In this document: positions 17,048 through 29,318 of the stretch, piece after piece
How the letters are laid out: the number at the start of each line of letters is the position of its first letter
How positions within the stretch are numbered: the stretch's first letter is position 1
Assembly: GCA_012295275.1 (NCBI GenBank)
Contig: CM022669.1
Coordinates: 7,206,989 to 7,270,988, forward strand
Direction of reading: 5' to 3'
DNA length: 64,000 nucleotides
Source: Chrysomallon squamiferum
Lineage: Eukaryota > Mollusca > Gastropoda > Neomphalida > Peltospiridae
Program-made: the position numbers and the translations under genes
The notes under the pieces: model-generated
Database searches by the model: none
What the model saw: the letters and a program-made list of their open reading frames with translations, nothing else
Told to the model about the DNA's origin: nothing

Positions 17048-18130
17048 TATTACAAAACAAATAATAAATAGACATCCATGCAAAAAGGTCATTAACTGTT
17101 ATTCATCATTTTAGCACTAGTAGTTTAGTTTGTAAATCTGTAGTATTCAAATAGTTAGTATTATAAAACCAACACACACACACACAAACACACACACACA
17201 AATGCACTATATTAAATGAACTTATACTTTAATTAAATGACATACGACTGTTCCTGGCTGCCCAAAGAGCATGTAAAAAAGCTTCTTTAGCATTTTCTAT
17301 CTGTCCCAGCTGACTGTATGCATAGCCCTGATTAAGAAAGCAATGACCTTGATTCTGCATATTTTTTAATTTTGCTAAAAATAAAAAGAACCATACAAAC
17401 ATTGAAATATAAATAAATAAATAGTGTGTAATAAATGAAAAACATTCAGTAGTATAAAATTCATCACCTACCTTCTGTAAATAAATGATACATATTCTGT
17501 GGTTTTCACATATATGTTACTCAGATTCAGTATTATTCACGTTTCCAGCTGCAGTTTTATTATACAGTAGACCTTCAATTAATGGACTAATAGTAGTGTT
17601 TGTTATTTCTGAAGTTTGTTAAATCACAAATGTTTTAAAATGATAAGACTGCAAAATTGTAACTCTTTAATCACTTAATTCTAACAATGTGAAAAAATGG
17701 TCAGGCTGAGCATGATATGATATATGATAACATATTGAGAAATGCATGGGTGCATCATATCGGTTATTGATGGCACTGAGTCTTCCAGAGGAATACAAGA
17801 GGGTTTACATAAACTAAGTAACTTGCATTCAAAATTCTTTATAAAAATTATTCTTGATGTTTTGCATTTATCAAAATGTTTATCATCTGACATGTGTTGT
17901 GCAGTACATACCAAATATTTCAGCAGCACATCTCTCAAGTCCAATAGCTTCATCACATTTGTTCAGGTAACATTTGACAACTCCACTGTTTTGATTAAGT
18001 GCTGCTCTAACCTTAGATGGGTCTTGGGAAATCACCTCTAAACCTCGGGTAAAACAGTCATCTGCTTTGTCCACATCATTTCTTCGTACATAAAACAGAC
18101 CCAGGCTGTTGTACATATTAGCTGTTTGTT

Positions 18131-18168
<38 letters not shown>

Positions 18169-19276
18169 ACAATAACTACAACAACAACAATACAAAGTAA
18201 TCAAAATAATAGCAGCAATATCAAAATACTATTATTAATAATTTAATAGCTATATATTATAATTATATTTATGCATGTTAAATGGTTATACATTTTTTTA
18301 ATGATTTTATTTTATTTTTTATTTTATTTATTTATTTATTTATTTCCGTCATTTTATTATGTCTTAGATTCGCATTTACATTCCTGCTGGAATTTTAATA
18401 GGCCTATATATCATATATAAATATGAATTAGATTTTTACTTACTTACATATAGAAATTGTCTCATTGTTAATTGAATTATTAACAACATAATCATATGTT
18501 TACATTATTATTATTATTATTATAAAATATACGTTTTGCATCAATTCGATTCGTTTTCACAACTTACCCAAAGTGGATGGCAAAATATTGTTCTTATGTT
18601 TCAAAAGAGCTGCATAACAGAAGTCTCCATCGACTTGATTATCGTTACCATTGTTGTCTGCTTCATCACACTCTACCAAATATTCTAACAAAGTACTGAT
18701 ACATTTTTCATAATTTGCCATTTTTTCGTAAGCTGACGAAAGTTTCTTTAGCCATTGTACATTCGACTGGGAGTCGGTTCTTGTCAGATCGACCAATCTC
18801 TTCAATACGTAGACTTCGTTTTCAGCTGCCGTTTTATCTTTGCTGTATGCTTGGTAGGCTTTTTCGAAATATCTTAGCACCTGATCGTCACAACCCTTCT
18901 TTTCGAAGGCAACTGCCAAATTAAAATACAAATCTCCTCTCGGAAAATCAATGACTGAATCTTCAGGCGGTAACGCTCTTCGAAGATATTCGATGCCTTT
19001 GTCTACTGACTCTTTGTTATGGCTAGCTGTATATGCCGCACCAAGATTTAAAGCACATTTTTGCTTAATGACTGGAGATCGTAAAGATACTGAACTTTTG
19101 TAAGCTTGTGTAAAGTAACTCACTGCTTTGTCCAACTGTCCTCTGTTCTTGTGTTTTTCTCCAAGTGTAGAATATTTCTTGATATCAGAAACAATTTTCT
19201 TCCTTTCTCTCTGGTTTTTGCTTTTCATTATGTTTATTAGTTCTTCTTCTTTTAATCCATTATATTCGCTTTCCAT
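14977..19276 (-). pseudogene. TTC24-like copy C: intact 5' end, frameshifted, no 3' exons
   Basis: Exons are 18568-19276, 17912-18121, 17246-17374, 16643-16853, 15639-15712 and 14977-15018. Exon 1 (236 codons) starts MESEYNGLKEEELINIMKSK. It keeps a complete first TPR (LGEKHKNRGQLDKAVSYFTQ, residues about 38-70), a second pair around CALNLGAAYTASHNKES and a third at GDLYFNLAVAFEKKGCDDQ. This is the best-preserved N-terminus of the family. Exon 4 is 211 nt instead of 209: two extra A residues (in TTCGTAAAAACAGAG on the plus strand) shift the frame and give a stop soon after SSVFTNAFTRS. The tail exons of copy D are absent. It may be a transcribed but truncated gene, or the A-run could be a sequencing error. 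Confidence 0.75.
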
Positions 19277-19904
19277 TACTATTTACTAGTTGTTGTTTTT
19301 TAATCCTTTTAATTTTTTAATTATTTGTCTCCCTTGAATTTCTGTAATTAAAAATAATAATTATAGCCTACCATTGTTTAAAACAAAAATTAAAAATACT
19401 ATCCATACATGTATATATTATAATTTATAATAATTATTATTTTTTTAATTACTGTTGGTAAATTAAATATTATAAATCCAAGTGTAAATTCTCTCTGTGT
19501 GTGTGTGTGTGTGTGTGTGTGTCGTTTTAGTTTTGCACTGTATGTATATATGTATATATATATATACTGCGTGTGCGTTTAACACACGAACGTTAATTTT
19601 TATCCTTACACGTACATAATTAGTATAACAGGTATATTATTTTATATAGATAAAACAACTATAAATTTATTACCTAAAAATGGCAATTATATTTTAATAT
19701 TACCTAAAATGAACATAAAAATGAAAAGACTGACTGTTGAAAAAAAAAAAAAAAAAAAAAAATGCCAAAGACACTGTATAATTTCAATACATTGATAGTA
19801 ATTTTATTTACCATAGCCCGCAAGAAATGGCCTCTATGGAGATGTTGGAAATGTGTTTCACCGTTTCGAAGTTATTCGTCTGTAAATATAACCCATATTA
19901 AATA
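19277..19904. other. Proximal upstream region of copy C, lost from A and B
   Basis: This region includes the 5' flank shared with copy D (TTATTTGTCTCCC near 19322 and 34222; CCGCA(G/A)GAAAT near 19818 and 34900) and a (TG)n run at 19495-19522. It probably holds the promoter or 5' untranslated region. In A and B it was removed with part of exon 1. Confidence 0.5.
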
Positions 19905-21170
19905 TTTTGCAACCAAATTTTGCAGAAATGCCAATAAATGATAATAATTATATAAGAAGATTATTATGCACTACATTAATCAAAGATATGTACAACTGAA
20001 AAAGACGCATCTGTTTATTTACATAATCTCCATTGACAACCGAAAGAGTTAACTCCCTTCTAATAATTTGTAATATTACGGAGATTGCCGAACATTGATA
20101 AATAAATCAATAATTCGGTACACATAAACAAACTTTATTATATAATTATTTAATCATAAAATTATCTAACGTATTATTACAAATCTTTTAAAGTAAACCA
20201 GCAGTTTAAATACAGATCTTATCAGCATCAGATTTAGTGAATTTATTGCTACGATTTTATTTTGCTGCTAGTGCTAAGTATTACAAAATATTGAACATTT
20301 TCCGTTTTTCAGACCCCTTCTGAAACGACGACGACGACATTATGAGAGGCAAGTCGCTATTCTTCTAATGAATTTAAGAAGAAAAAAGGAGGTCTATTCA
20401 AGACAGACCATGCAGACCATTAGTCCAGCTTTGTATTCGTATCAGTTTTCAAGCATTTAGTTTTTAGCTCCAGGTTGGTTTATCAACAGCAAATAACTTG
20501 ACAGCTCCTTCGGTACTTATTTTTCTCAAATGAATGAAGCACATTTTGATATTCCTAGAAGTCAAAGTCATCCAAAGCCCATACCAGGTCAGTGAAAACA
20601 CCATGAAAATAATAATGGTAAAAGTAGTAGTAATTCAACAAGAACAAATGTTAATTTCTTAATAATAAATTTAATTTCTTCAGTGTAAAATATGTACAGA
20701 GATCAGTTACACAAGAACAAAATATTACATGTATCAATGCAGACCTTTATTATCTTAAACTCTGTCTGAATTATCACCGTAAATCTCAGTTTTATACATA
20801 CAAATATGATTAGAAGACCAGCTTTATTTTAATAAAGAACATTCTATAAAGACCTGAACTAAATCCACATGTGCAACCAACCCTTAACAAATGGCAATGT
20901 CAGTGCAGACTGATTTGTTTTTATTCTAGAAAATTAAAATGGAGACTGCTGCAGGTTTTAATTCTCCTTGGCAATGTTTCTGCCAAAGTCAAGATTCAGT
21001 TTCTCAATCCAGAACTTAAAATCTTCCAGAGCAAAACTGTCATTGAACATGGTATCGACATGATTTTTCTAAATTTGTTTTTCTATTTATGTTTTATCTT
21101 CAGATATTGTACTGATGATTTTGCAGACTATTTGGATAATGTAAACTAAATTAAATATTAAACACTATAA
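19905..21170. repeat. Upstream block of copy C
   Basis: Homologous to the A and B blocks but clearly more diverged. It lacks about 90 bp around the CATATGTTGACAACAG stretch seen in A (near 4532) and carries scattered substitutions. Confidence 0.6.
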
Positions 21171-22295
21171 CACATTTTATTTAATGATGCAACATTGTAT
21201 TCAGCTATATAACACATTTTATTTATGATCGTATAGTTTTGGACATACAGTTCAGAACAACCCAGATAACGAGAGATAATTTGAAACTGCCAATCTACTT
21301 TTATTTCTACATGTATACACTAATAGTCATTGTTTGCCCATGCTCGTCACAAACTTTATAATACTTTTTGCCACCAATTTTAGTCTTTTTACATTATTAA
21401 TCTTTGTAGTGATAATAACTTGAGATGTTTGATGTTTATTCAGAGGATTAGATAATAAATGCACAATCAACACTGATTTTGTACAAGAACATTAACTTGA
21501 GGTGTTTGATAAATGCACAATCTACACTCTGAGTTTAGATGAAGATCCTGCAACAAAGAAGAAAGCATTGGCAACACACACAAGTTACTTATCTTGGACA
21601 TATTAAGAACTACTGTTATTTAGAAACTGTAATTTTCTTTTGCACTGTTTATATTTTGATGTAGAACTAAATGTGTTTGCATATTTTAATTTGTTTCCAA
21701 TGGATGCAATTTATATTTTGAAAATTAATCTAATGAGAATTAAGGATCAAGTTGAAATTTTTATACTAAACATGTGATTATTGCCAAAAGAAAAGGTCTG
21801 AACTTACCAAACGTTTACACACAGAGTGTATATTTGCTTATGGAGATTTATTAGTCTCATTGTTGTCAGTTATTTGGCACATTATTACATTATAATAAAT
21901 GAAATAATTAGTTTAAGTTATGTATTGATTTCAGTTTGTTATTTCCAACAAGAAAGAATGAATTTTTATGTGTTTTGATATGTAAACAAATTTAGAAAAT
22001 CACCTTTTTTGTTTATTTAATAACAATAAAATACAAGCCAGTCATAATTACATGTTGCTAGTCATTATCAGATGTGGGTTATATAGTTAAAAGGGACCAC
22101 AGTTCTCTGTCAGAAGTGCAATATTATGTTTTTGTTTTTATCTTTTTGCATTTATATTTATAGCATTTTATTAACATGTGCAAGATTTCTGTGTTCTGTT
22201 GTTAATATCTGGATAGCATAATAACAACAAAATGTTTAGCTTATTGAGTGTACATAATAATGAATTTTAAGTTGTTGTTATTTAGGTCTGTGAAC
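21171..22295. repeat. Outer spacer of unit C
   Basis: Diverged counterpart of the A and B spacers. It lacks roughly 170 bp near its left end that A and B have (5190-5380 in A). It ends at GGTCTGTGAAC, after which unique DNA begins. Confidence 0.5.
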
Positions 22296-22351
22296 TTGTG
22301 GATATTTTCAAAGTATGCATGGCCACAAGCATAATTTGTACATACATGTAT

Positions 22352-22384
<33 letters not shown>

Positions 22385-23057
22385 GTCATGTACAATTATT
22401 TTTTTAGAAATGTTTGTATGTTCATGTTTGTACAAATGCATATTCTGAGTATGTCTGTATGTACGTACATATGTACATATGCATGTATGTATGCATGCAT
22501 GTTTGTATGTATGTATGTGTGTATAGACACACTTATGTAGTGTATAGCAATGCTTTTATTTCAGAATTTTTATTCACGCACACTATATTAATATTTTAGG
22601 TAAAATAAGCCTGCATTAAGAATTGTATGTACTCAAATGTATGTAAAATGTTATAGTCCTTTTATTTCAGATTTTTAGTTTTAAGTAGAATATTAAGAGA
22701 AAAAAACAAAAACAAAAAACAACAAGAAGAAAGTATTATTTACAGTGACAGTAGTTGGGGAAAGCAGGCAATAATTGTTGTTTTCATTTATATTTTGAAA
22801 TAAAAAATTGTCTTTGTAGTGTTTACTGTTTATGAAATATTCTGATCATTGAAATTTACATTTGTTTCTTAATTGTGTGTTTTTTGTATGCATACTATTG
22901 TTTTTGAGTCTTAAAGGATATTTAAAATTTTTGGCTCGTTTTATGTTTTAGATGCTTTAAGATCTTTAAATGCATTTACTGGCACTTTGAAAAACATTTA
23001 TCATGTCTGATATTAAAATACCTTTTTATTATTTTTTTCCCCCTCATTTACATTTAG

Positions 23058-23390
23058 ATTAAAAATTTGGACCTGACAGGTATGCTTCATACACTTGACT
23101 CAGTCAGCATGGCAAAAGATTTTGGATCTAGAACATATTAACCTGTATCATACCAACCCTGACATCAAACACTTCTATGGTATGCTTGGCAGACTTGCAC
23201 TTCTTCCTTTAGGTAAGTTAGAGAAGGAATGGACTGGTCACAGAATAACACACCGGCTGAGCCGGATGACCTCCCTAGCTACTTTGTGTCAAGCACAGTC
23301 AGGAGAATTTAACCAGTGCTATTCAATCCAGACCATCTTTGCTCTTCAGAAGACTGCCTCCCCTCTTCCCAAACTGTCACAGTGAAGTTT
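23058..23390 (+). other. G+C-richer island with an exon-like open stretch, unassigned
   Basis: A good acceptor context (CATTTAG at 23051-23057) and donor (GGTAAGT near 23213) enclose 155 nt, but none of the three frames is open across it. From 23077 one frame is open to 23383 and includes INLYHTNPDIKHFYGMLGRL, with no ATG near its start. It could be a decayed exon or retrocopy. I do not recognise the protein. Confidence 0.25.
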
Positions 23391-25008
23391 GAAATAGGAC
23401 AAACAAAATATGTGAATGCTTGAACTTTGTATTTATACACATATATTTGGCTCTTTACTCTACAAAATCTCAGCTGTAGATTCAGTTGCAATGATACAGT
23501 TTCAAAGTAGAAAGAACGTAAGTTGACACCAGAAATCAGTGTACCAGTAGCATCACTACATAACTGAATTTCTTGATTGTGTTGTAAACAGATGTTGTAA
23601 TTGATGCTGATGCTACATCGACATGCATGATTTTGTTAAATGTGTAAATTACATAATTTTCATTTGCTGGTCAGTAGTCAGTTGTTCATTTTTTAAACTT
23701 TTGCAGTGAATAACTGTCCAGTATGGTGAGCAAATGTTCTAGCACCATAAATATGAACCATTAATATAAAATGTAATGTAATGCAGTGGTAAACGTTTGT
23801 AAATAAATAAACAGTTTTATTCTAATAAATGAAGAAATTTAAAATATGACATCTGAAATATCATTTTGTGAATTACTTGCAGAGATAACTCAAGATTATT
23901 GAGTTGGCTAAAAAACAAAAAGAATCAAACAAAAATCCCCCACATAAACCACAAAGAAACAAAACAAATCAAAACAACATTAACAAAGTTAAACTTTATT
24001 TAAATAAGGTAAATAATAAGCAAGGAAACAGAAAAATAAATGAAACTGAAGGAAAATTATATTAATAAAAAAGCAAAAAGAAAATACCATTATTTTTAGA
24101 CTAAATTATTTTATTCTGCACCAAAACTATATTGCTATTATTCTACTGATACTAGAGTTTACACCAAAGCTCTAATAATTTAGTTACAACAAACACATTC
24201 AAACATTATTATCAGGGTTAAATTAAATGAAGACCAATTGTTAAAAATCCAGGAGTTGAAGAACTCCCAAAAAGATGCATCAATAAAATAGATTATACAC
24301 TGTCTGGTAAGCTTTTTGCTTGTAACTGATTCTATTCAATGCCTTTGGATAATATTATTCTTTGTTGTTTATCACCAAATCTGGGTATTACACAAAACAG
24401 ATTTGGTTAATTTGATTTTGATAAGAAAAAGCATTTAAACAGCTGGTATCACATGGCTAAATTTAAATCTGATTACAATAATTCTGCACACTACAAGCAT
24501 GAAAAATTTAGCCTAATAAAAGAAAATTCGATAATAATGAATATTTAGAAGGCTAGATCTTTTTGAACAAAACAAAAATTTGTTTCTAATCTATGAATTA
24601 ATAAGAAAAAATAGCCAGACAAATCTAAAACAAACTAAAGAAATTAGCCATCTGCTTTATAGCAAGTAACTATACTGATTGTCACACAAATTAATATATT
24701 CAGCACAATAATAATTTAAAATGCAGTACTGTGTGTAATTTATTACATAAAACCTATAAAATATAGGATGATTAACAAGCAATGTTAAGTAATGAAAAAA
24801 TCCCTCTGTGATTATAACAATTTCTTCATGCTTGCTTAGACTGTTGGCTTTGTTGAGATACAAAAATTTATTTTCGAAATGTCAATATCTTTGTTTTCTT
24901 ATATAATTTGAAACTAAATGTGTCACTGTTGAATACTGGGTTATGTACAAATATAAGGATCAACATAAAATGATAAGCAATTTGTTAATTTCATTAAACT
25001 GTGATACT

Positions 25009-25014
25009 TTTATT
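25009..25014 (-). terminator. Candidate poly(A) signal for copy D
   Basis: A minus-strand AATAAA lies about 344 nt after the stop of copy D. It is weakly supported, because such hexamers are frequent here. Confidence 0.25.
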
Positions 25015-25357
25015 TTTGCACATCTCGTTAAACTATGTTTTAATTTTCTTTTCAATTTCTATGTATAAAGTAACCATCACTTTGTTGTATTTGGTTTGAC
25101 ACCCAGTAGCTGATATGTTTTTCATACTGGGTGTCATTAAATATTCATTCACTCACTCATTCCATTAGATAACAGTGCTGCTTCAGAGTGTAATGTAACT
25201 AATATTTCATGATATTTAGAAATATTAGTAATAACTTGAGGTTTGTTATTCAGTAAATACAAGACATGACAGCTAAATCACAAATTAATATCCACCAAGT
25301 GATTAAAAAATATCAGTAAGTTCTTGTGTTATTAAAGAAAACGATTCTTTTTTAATG

Positions 25358-27762
25358 TTATATGATAATACATATTTTAGATTTCGTCTTTTGTCTTGTG
25401 GACTCCTTGCTTGTTTGCTTCTTCTCATCTTTCACCTGATGACTCTCTGGCATTCTTCTTTCCCTGAAAAAAACACAGAGTAAATTTAATAACTATTTTT
25501 AAAAACAGACCATAAAGAACTGTTAAGATATATTATTATAAAACTGATGTTTTATAAAAGTGGTTGTTATGAGATCTTTACAAAGTAAAATAAAATGTAA
25601 CGTTATTTAAGACCTTTCAGAAGCATCCTCATCCTGCTCTTCTGGTTTATTTTCTGACCTTTCCGTCTCTACCTGACTGGCTGCTTTGATCTTATCTTCT
25701 TCAAGTTGTGAAAAAACAAGCAAACAATAAAAACATTCAAGTTTTCTTACATTAAAGATTTATAACCTGATTACTTTATTTATCTCAATTAATAAATTAT
25801 TTATAATGATAAAAACATGAACAGTTATTGGTAAAAACTAACTGCAATAGCATTAGTTAGTATTTTCTACCACCTATATACTACACACCTTTTTTTTATC
25901 AGCATAATACATAAATTGACAGTCCCTTGTGAAAATAAAGAAAATAGATACATTGTTTTAGGTACTCATGTTATCTGATACTGGCTGCAATGTCAAATGA
26001 CCAAGAAGGATTCATTCCAGTATTCTCTATCTTAAGCTCAGCAAATTACATTTCGAGTTTCTCATTAAGCACTAAATATTAATGAGTTAGATGATTTTTT
26101 TTGGGGGGGGGTTTGGTTGGTTTTGTTACTTGATTGATTTATCTACTGATTATTTTTGTCATAATTTTTCTTGACTAATAAGTTATTTCTAATAGTGAAA
26201 AAAAAATAACTATTATTAGTTACATATAATATCAGTCAGAATTCACAACCATCATTACATTACCTTTTGTTGATTAGCATAAGATATTCAATGAGCAATA
26301 TGATTAATTATTACCTTCTGAAATCACTCAGCTCAAAGAAATTGTTTGGATATGAATTTAGTATCTTCTGTTAATATGTTCCATTCTTAAATTCACTGAT
26401 GCAGGTACAAAACGATGATAGACAGCATAGCAGCAATGTTAAGCAATGAAAGGTTTAAATTTACCTTTGTCGTTTTCCATTTGCTGACCAGAAGAACCTT
26501 TAATACTACATGGAGACTTTCTGAAAAACAAAAGAAATAAAAAATCAGACGACATTAGTCTGAGCATCCATTGCTGAGAACAGCTGACAGACCACTAGAT
26601 GAGTATCAGTGGAGAACCAGTGATTTCCATCCAAATTTGTGTTTGTGCTGTTCTCAGAGTGATGTTTGACCCTGATTATTTTCAGTGACATATACGTTAT
26701 GTTTATAAAAGGTACACAATTGAGTATTACGATTCTAATTTCACTGTAGCTTAATGTTTGTGACAGACAGAGAAAATATAAAGCTTTGACGTGTCTGCAG
26801 TAGTCATTTTGTCATTTTCACTTTCAGATGTTTGTTTTGATTTATTCGTATGTTGGACTTTCAGAGGCTGTGTCAGATTTTGAGTACTCCTGTAGCCTGT
26901 ATTGTACAGAAAATATTTAAAATTAAATAAATATCTATACCTTGATTCCTCTGCAGTATGAGAATGTGAATCTGATTTTTGTGATGAAGGATGATGTACC
27001 TAACACATACAAACAATAATTATTTTTAGTTTAATTAACAGCATATTTACTGTCACAATTAATCAATTTTTATCATCAGTTAAATTGCATTTACTTCCTG
27101 AATTAAAACAATTTAAAATAAAATAGAATGAAAAAGGATTTGAAAATAACAAATATAAAAAATAGTGTTATCGTTGCAAGTTCTGATAAAGACAAATTTT
27201 GTTAATTATATGCTTCTAAAATAGTTTACTTTTTTAGTTTCTGAAAGTGTTTGCATTACTTGAGCTGCAGTTGCAGACTGAGATTCTTGAGGTGGTCTGT
27301 TTGAAGAGATTTGATGTTCTGACTCTGGCGTCTCATTCTTAATTTCTAGAAGGAAAAAACAGAACATTTTGATAAATATATTTCTCATTGCAATTAGTAT
27401 ATCATTCCAGATTTAATTTTCTTTTTTCCACTTTAAAAAAGAGTTTTAATTTTTTTTAATAATTACATTTTCATCATCATCATCATTACAGGTGTTCTCC
27501 TGGGTTATGTGATGTAACCTGTCTGGAACTGAGGGAGGTTTAGAAAATATTTTTATTTTTTATATTCTTATTACTTCCTGTGCTCAGATAGATTGCAAAT
27601 TAAAGCCTTTTTATCTTTATATCCACTGGTTTAAATACTGATTACAATATGAACAAAAAACACACATATAAACAAGAATCCTTACGATTACTTTTATCTT
27701 TTTCTTCATCCTGCTTGTTACGTGTATCATCTTTATTGACAGGATTTCCTTCTTGTGTTGGT
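25358..27762 (-). CDS. TTC24-like copy D, six 3' exons encoding a polar tail
   Basis: Exons 27686-27762, 27230-27345, 26941-26999, 26465-26520, 25614-25698 and 25358-25463 join in phase and encode about 165 residues rich in Ser, Gln, Glu, Lys and Pro. Recognisable pieces are GNPVNKDDTRNKQDEEKDK, PESEHQISSNRPPQESQS and VETERSENKPEEQDEDASER. They end ERRMPESHQVKDEKKQ... before TAA. There is no domain I recognise; it looks disordered. These exons have no counterpart in copies A-C within this window. Confidence 0.68.
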
Positions 27763-29284
27763 CTGACATCAATTAAAAAAGAAACACTTATTAACAACAA
27801 ACTGAATATTTTTTTCACATCTGCTATGGAATAAAAAACGACAATCCTGCACCACAAAATAATAACAAAGAAAAGATAAAAAAAGATTTAAAGAAAAAAA
27901 AAGAAGAAAATCACCTCCCTCCCCAAGAAACATCTGTCAAGTTTTATTTGGATTATACAAATAATATTTCTTAATGTTCCTTTGTTTTTCAAAGATCACT
28001 TGTTGATAAATGAAGAAAAGAAGACTGATGATGAAATTCAGGATAAGTCAAAATTCTGGATGGAGTCTTTTTCTACTTCTGTACATATTTTTTGTTGTTA
28101 TTATCCTTTGTTTAAAAATACTGTTGATATATATATATATAAAAGTAATTCTTTACATTTCACACATCACATTGTGTTAGTTTCAGATGTAAATATATTA
28201 TTATATTAAAGTACAAACAAGAGAGAATTATATATCTATATTACTATTTATGTATCTGTCTGTCTGTCTATATATAGGGATGCTGTCTTTTTACGTGTTA
28301 TTTCTTTACAAACAGATTTATAAAAGAAGAATAACTTACTCTGTCTGCTCTTTTTTATCACCTTGATTCTTTAAATACAGTGTGTGTGTGTGTGTGTTGT
28401 CTTGTGTATATTTTGTTCCTTTACTGGAGTGAATAAAATTATTAGTTAATTTATCATTTAACTATTTTTCTGTCTTATGTACAAGACAAGTTAGATATTT
28501 TAATAACAAAGTTATAAAACAATAAAGTAACAAGACAAACTGTTGCCTGACTATCAACAATATTTATATTTGCAACTGATTCATATAAAATGAGAAACCA
28601 AAACATGGTTTTGTTTTGATTGGAGAGTCAACTTAGGTGAAAATGAAGATGTACAACTATTAAAAAAATATATATCATTTACAAAGTAACTCTTTACATT
28701 TACACACTGAACTTATATTAGTTTCAGATGTAAATATGTTATTATAAAAATACTGCAAAATGAACACCTTCAGTTATTAGAGAATATAAAAAATAATAAA
28801 ATACACCAAAGAAAAACAAAAACAAAAAAATCTCATTTAGATAGTAATTCTCTGCATTTCACACATTCAGCTGTTTTATTATAAAATACTGTAAGATGAA
28901 CTCCTCTGATTACAAAAAAAAGTACACACTTAATTCAACATATTTCTTGTTGATGTCTCATTTTTATAAAGTACTGCTAATGTATATAGAAGTAATTATT
29001 GATTGTGTGTGTGTCACTCTCTCTCTGTCTATCTTTACATATATATATAGATATGGATGTTGTCTTGTGTATGTGTTCTTTCTTTACTTACTCTGGCTGT
29101 TCTTCTGCACCACTTGCAGAAGGTTCTTCAGTACTGTAAGCAAACACAAAATAAAATATAATTATATGCATTTATGAAAGGTTTCATATTACACATTGTT
29201 CCTTTATATAGAAGTGGAGATAAGAACAAAAGTTACCCACCTTGATTCTTTATGTACAATGTGTATGCATGTGTTTGAGTGTCT

Positions 29285-29318
<34 letters not shown>

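Larger units (their letters stand above)
11336..18900. repeat. Second copy of the 7.57-kb tandem duplication
   Basis: This segment (right flank of copy B plus left part of copy C) is the counterpart of 3764-11335. Its right end falls in exon 1 of copy C, where similarity to copy B stops abruptly at the deletion breakpoint. Confidence 0.85.
22296..25357. other. Unique region between the copy C unit and the end of copy D
   Basis: Starts with a (TA)n run (22361-22384) and ATGT-rich simple sequence (to about 22530), followed by AT-rich DNA. It should include the 3' untranslated region of copy D at its right end. The only compositional oddity is an island at 23058-23390. I see no supported gene. 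Confidence 0.6.

Noticed and set aside
22298-22599. Frames rich in Met, Cys, Tyr and Val
   Set aside because: Translations of ATGT/TGTA simple sequence.
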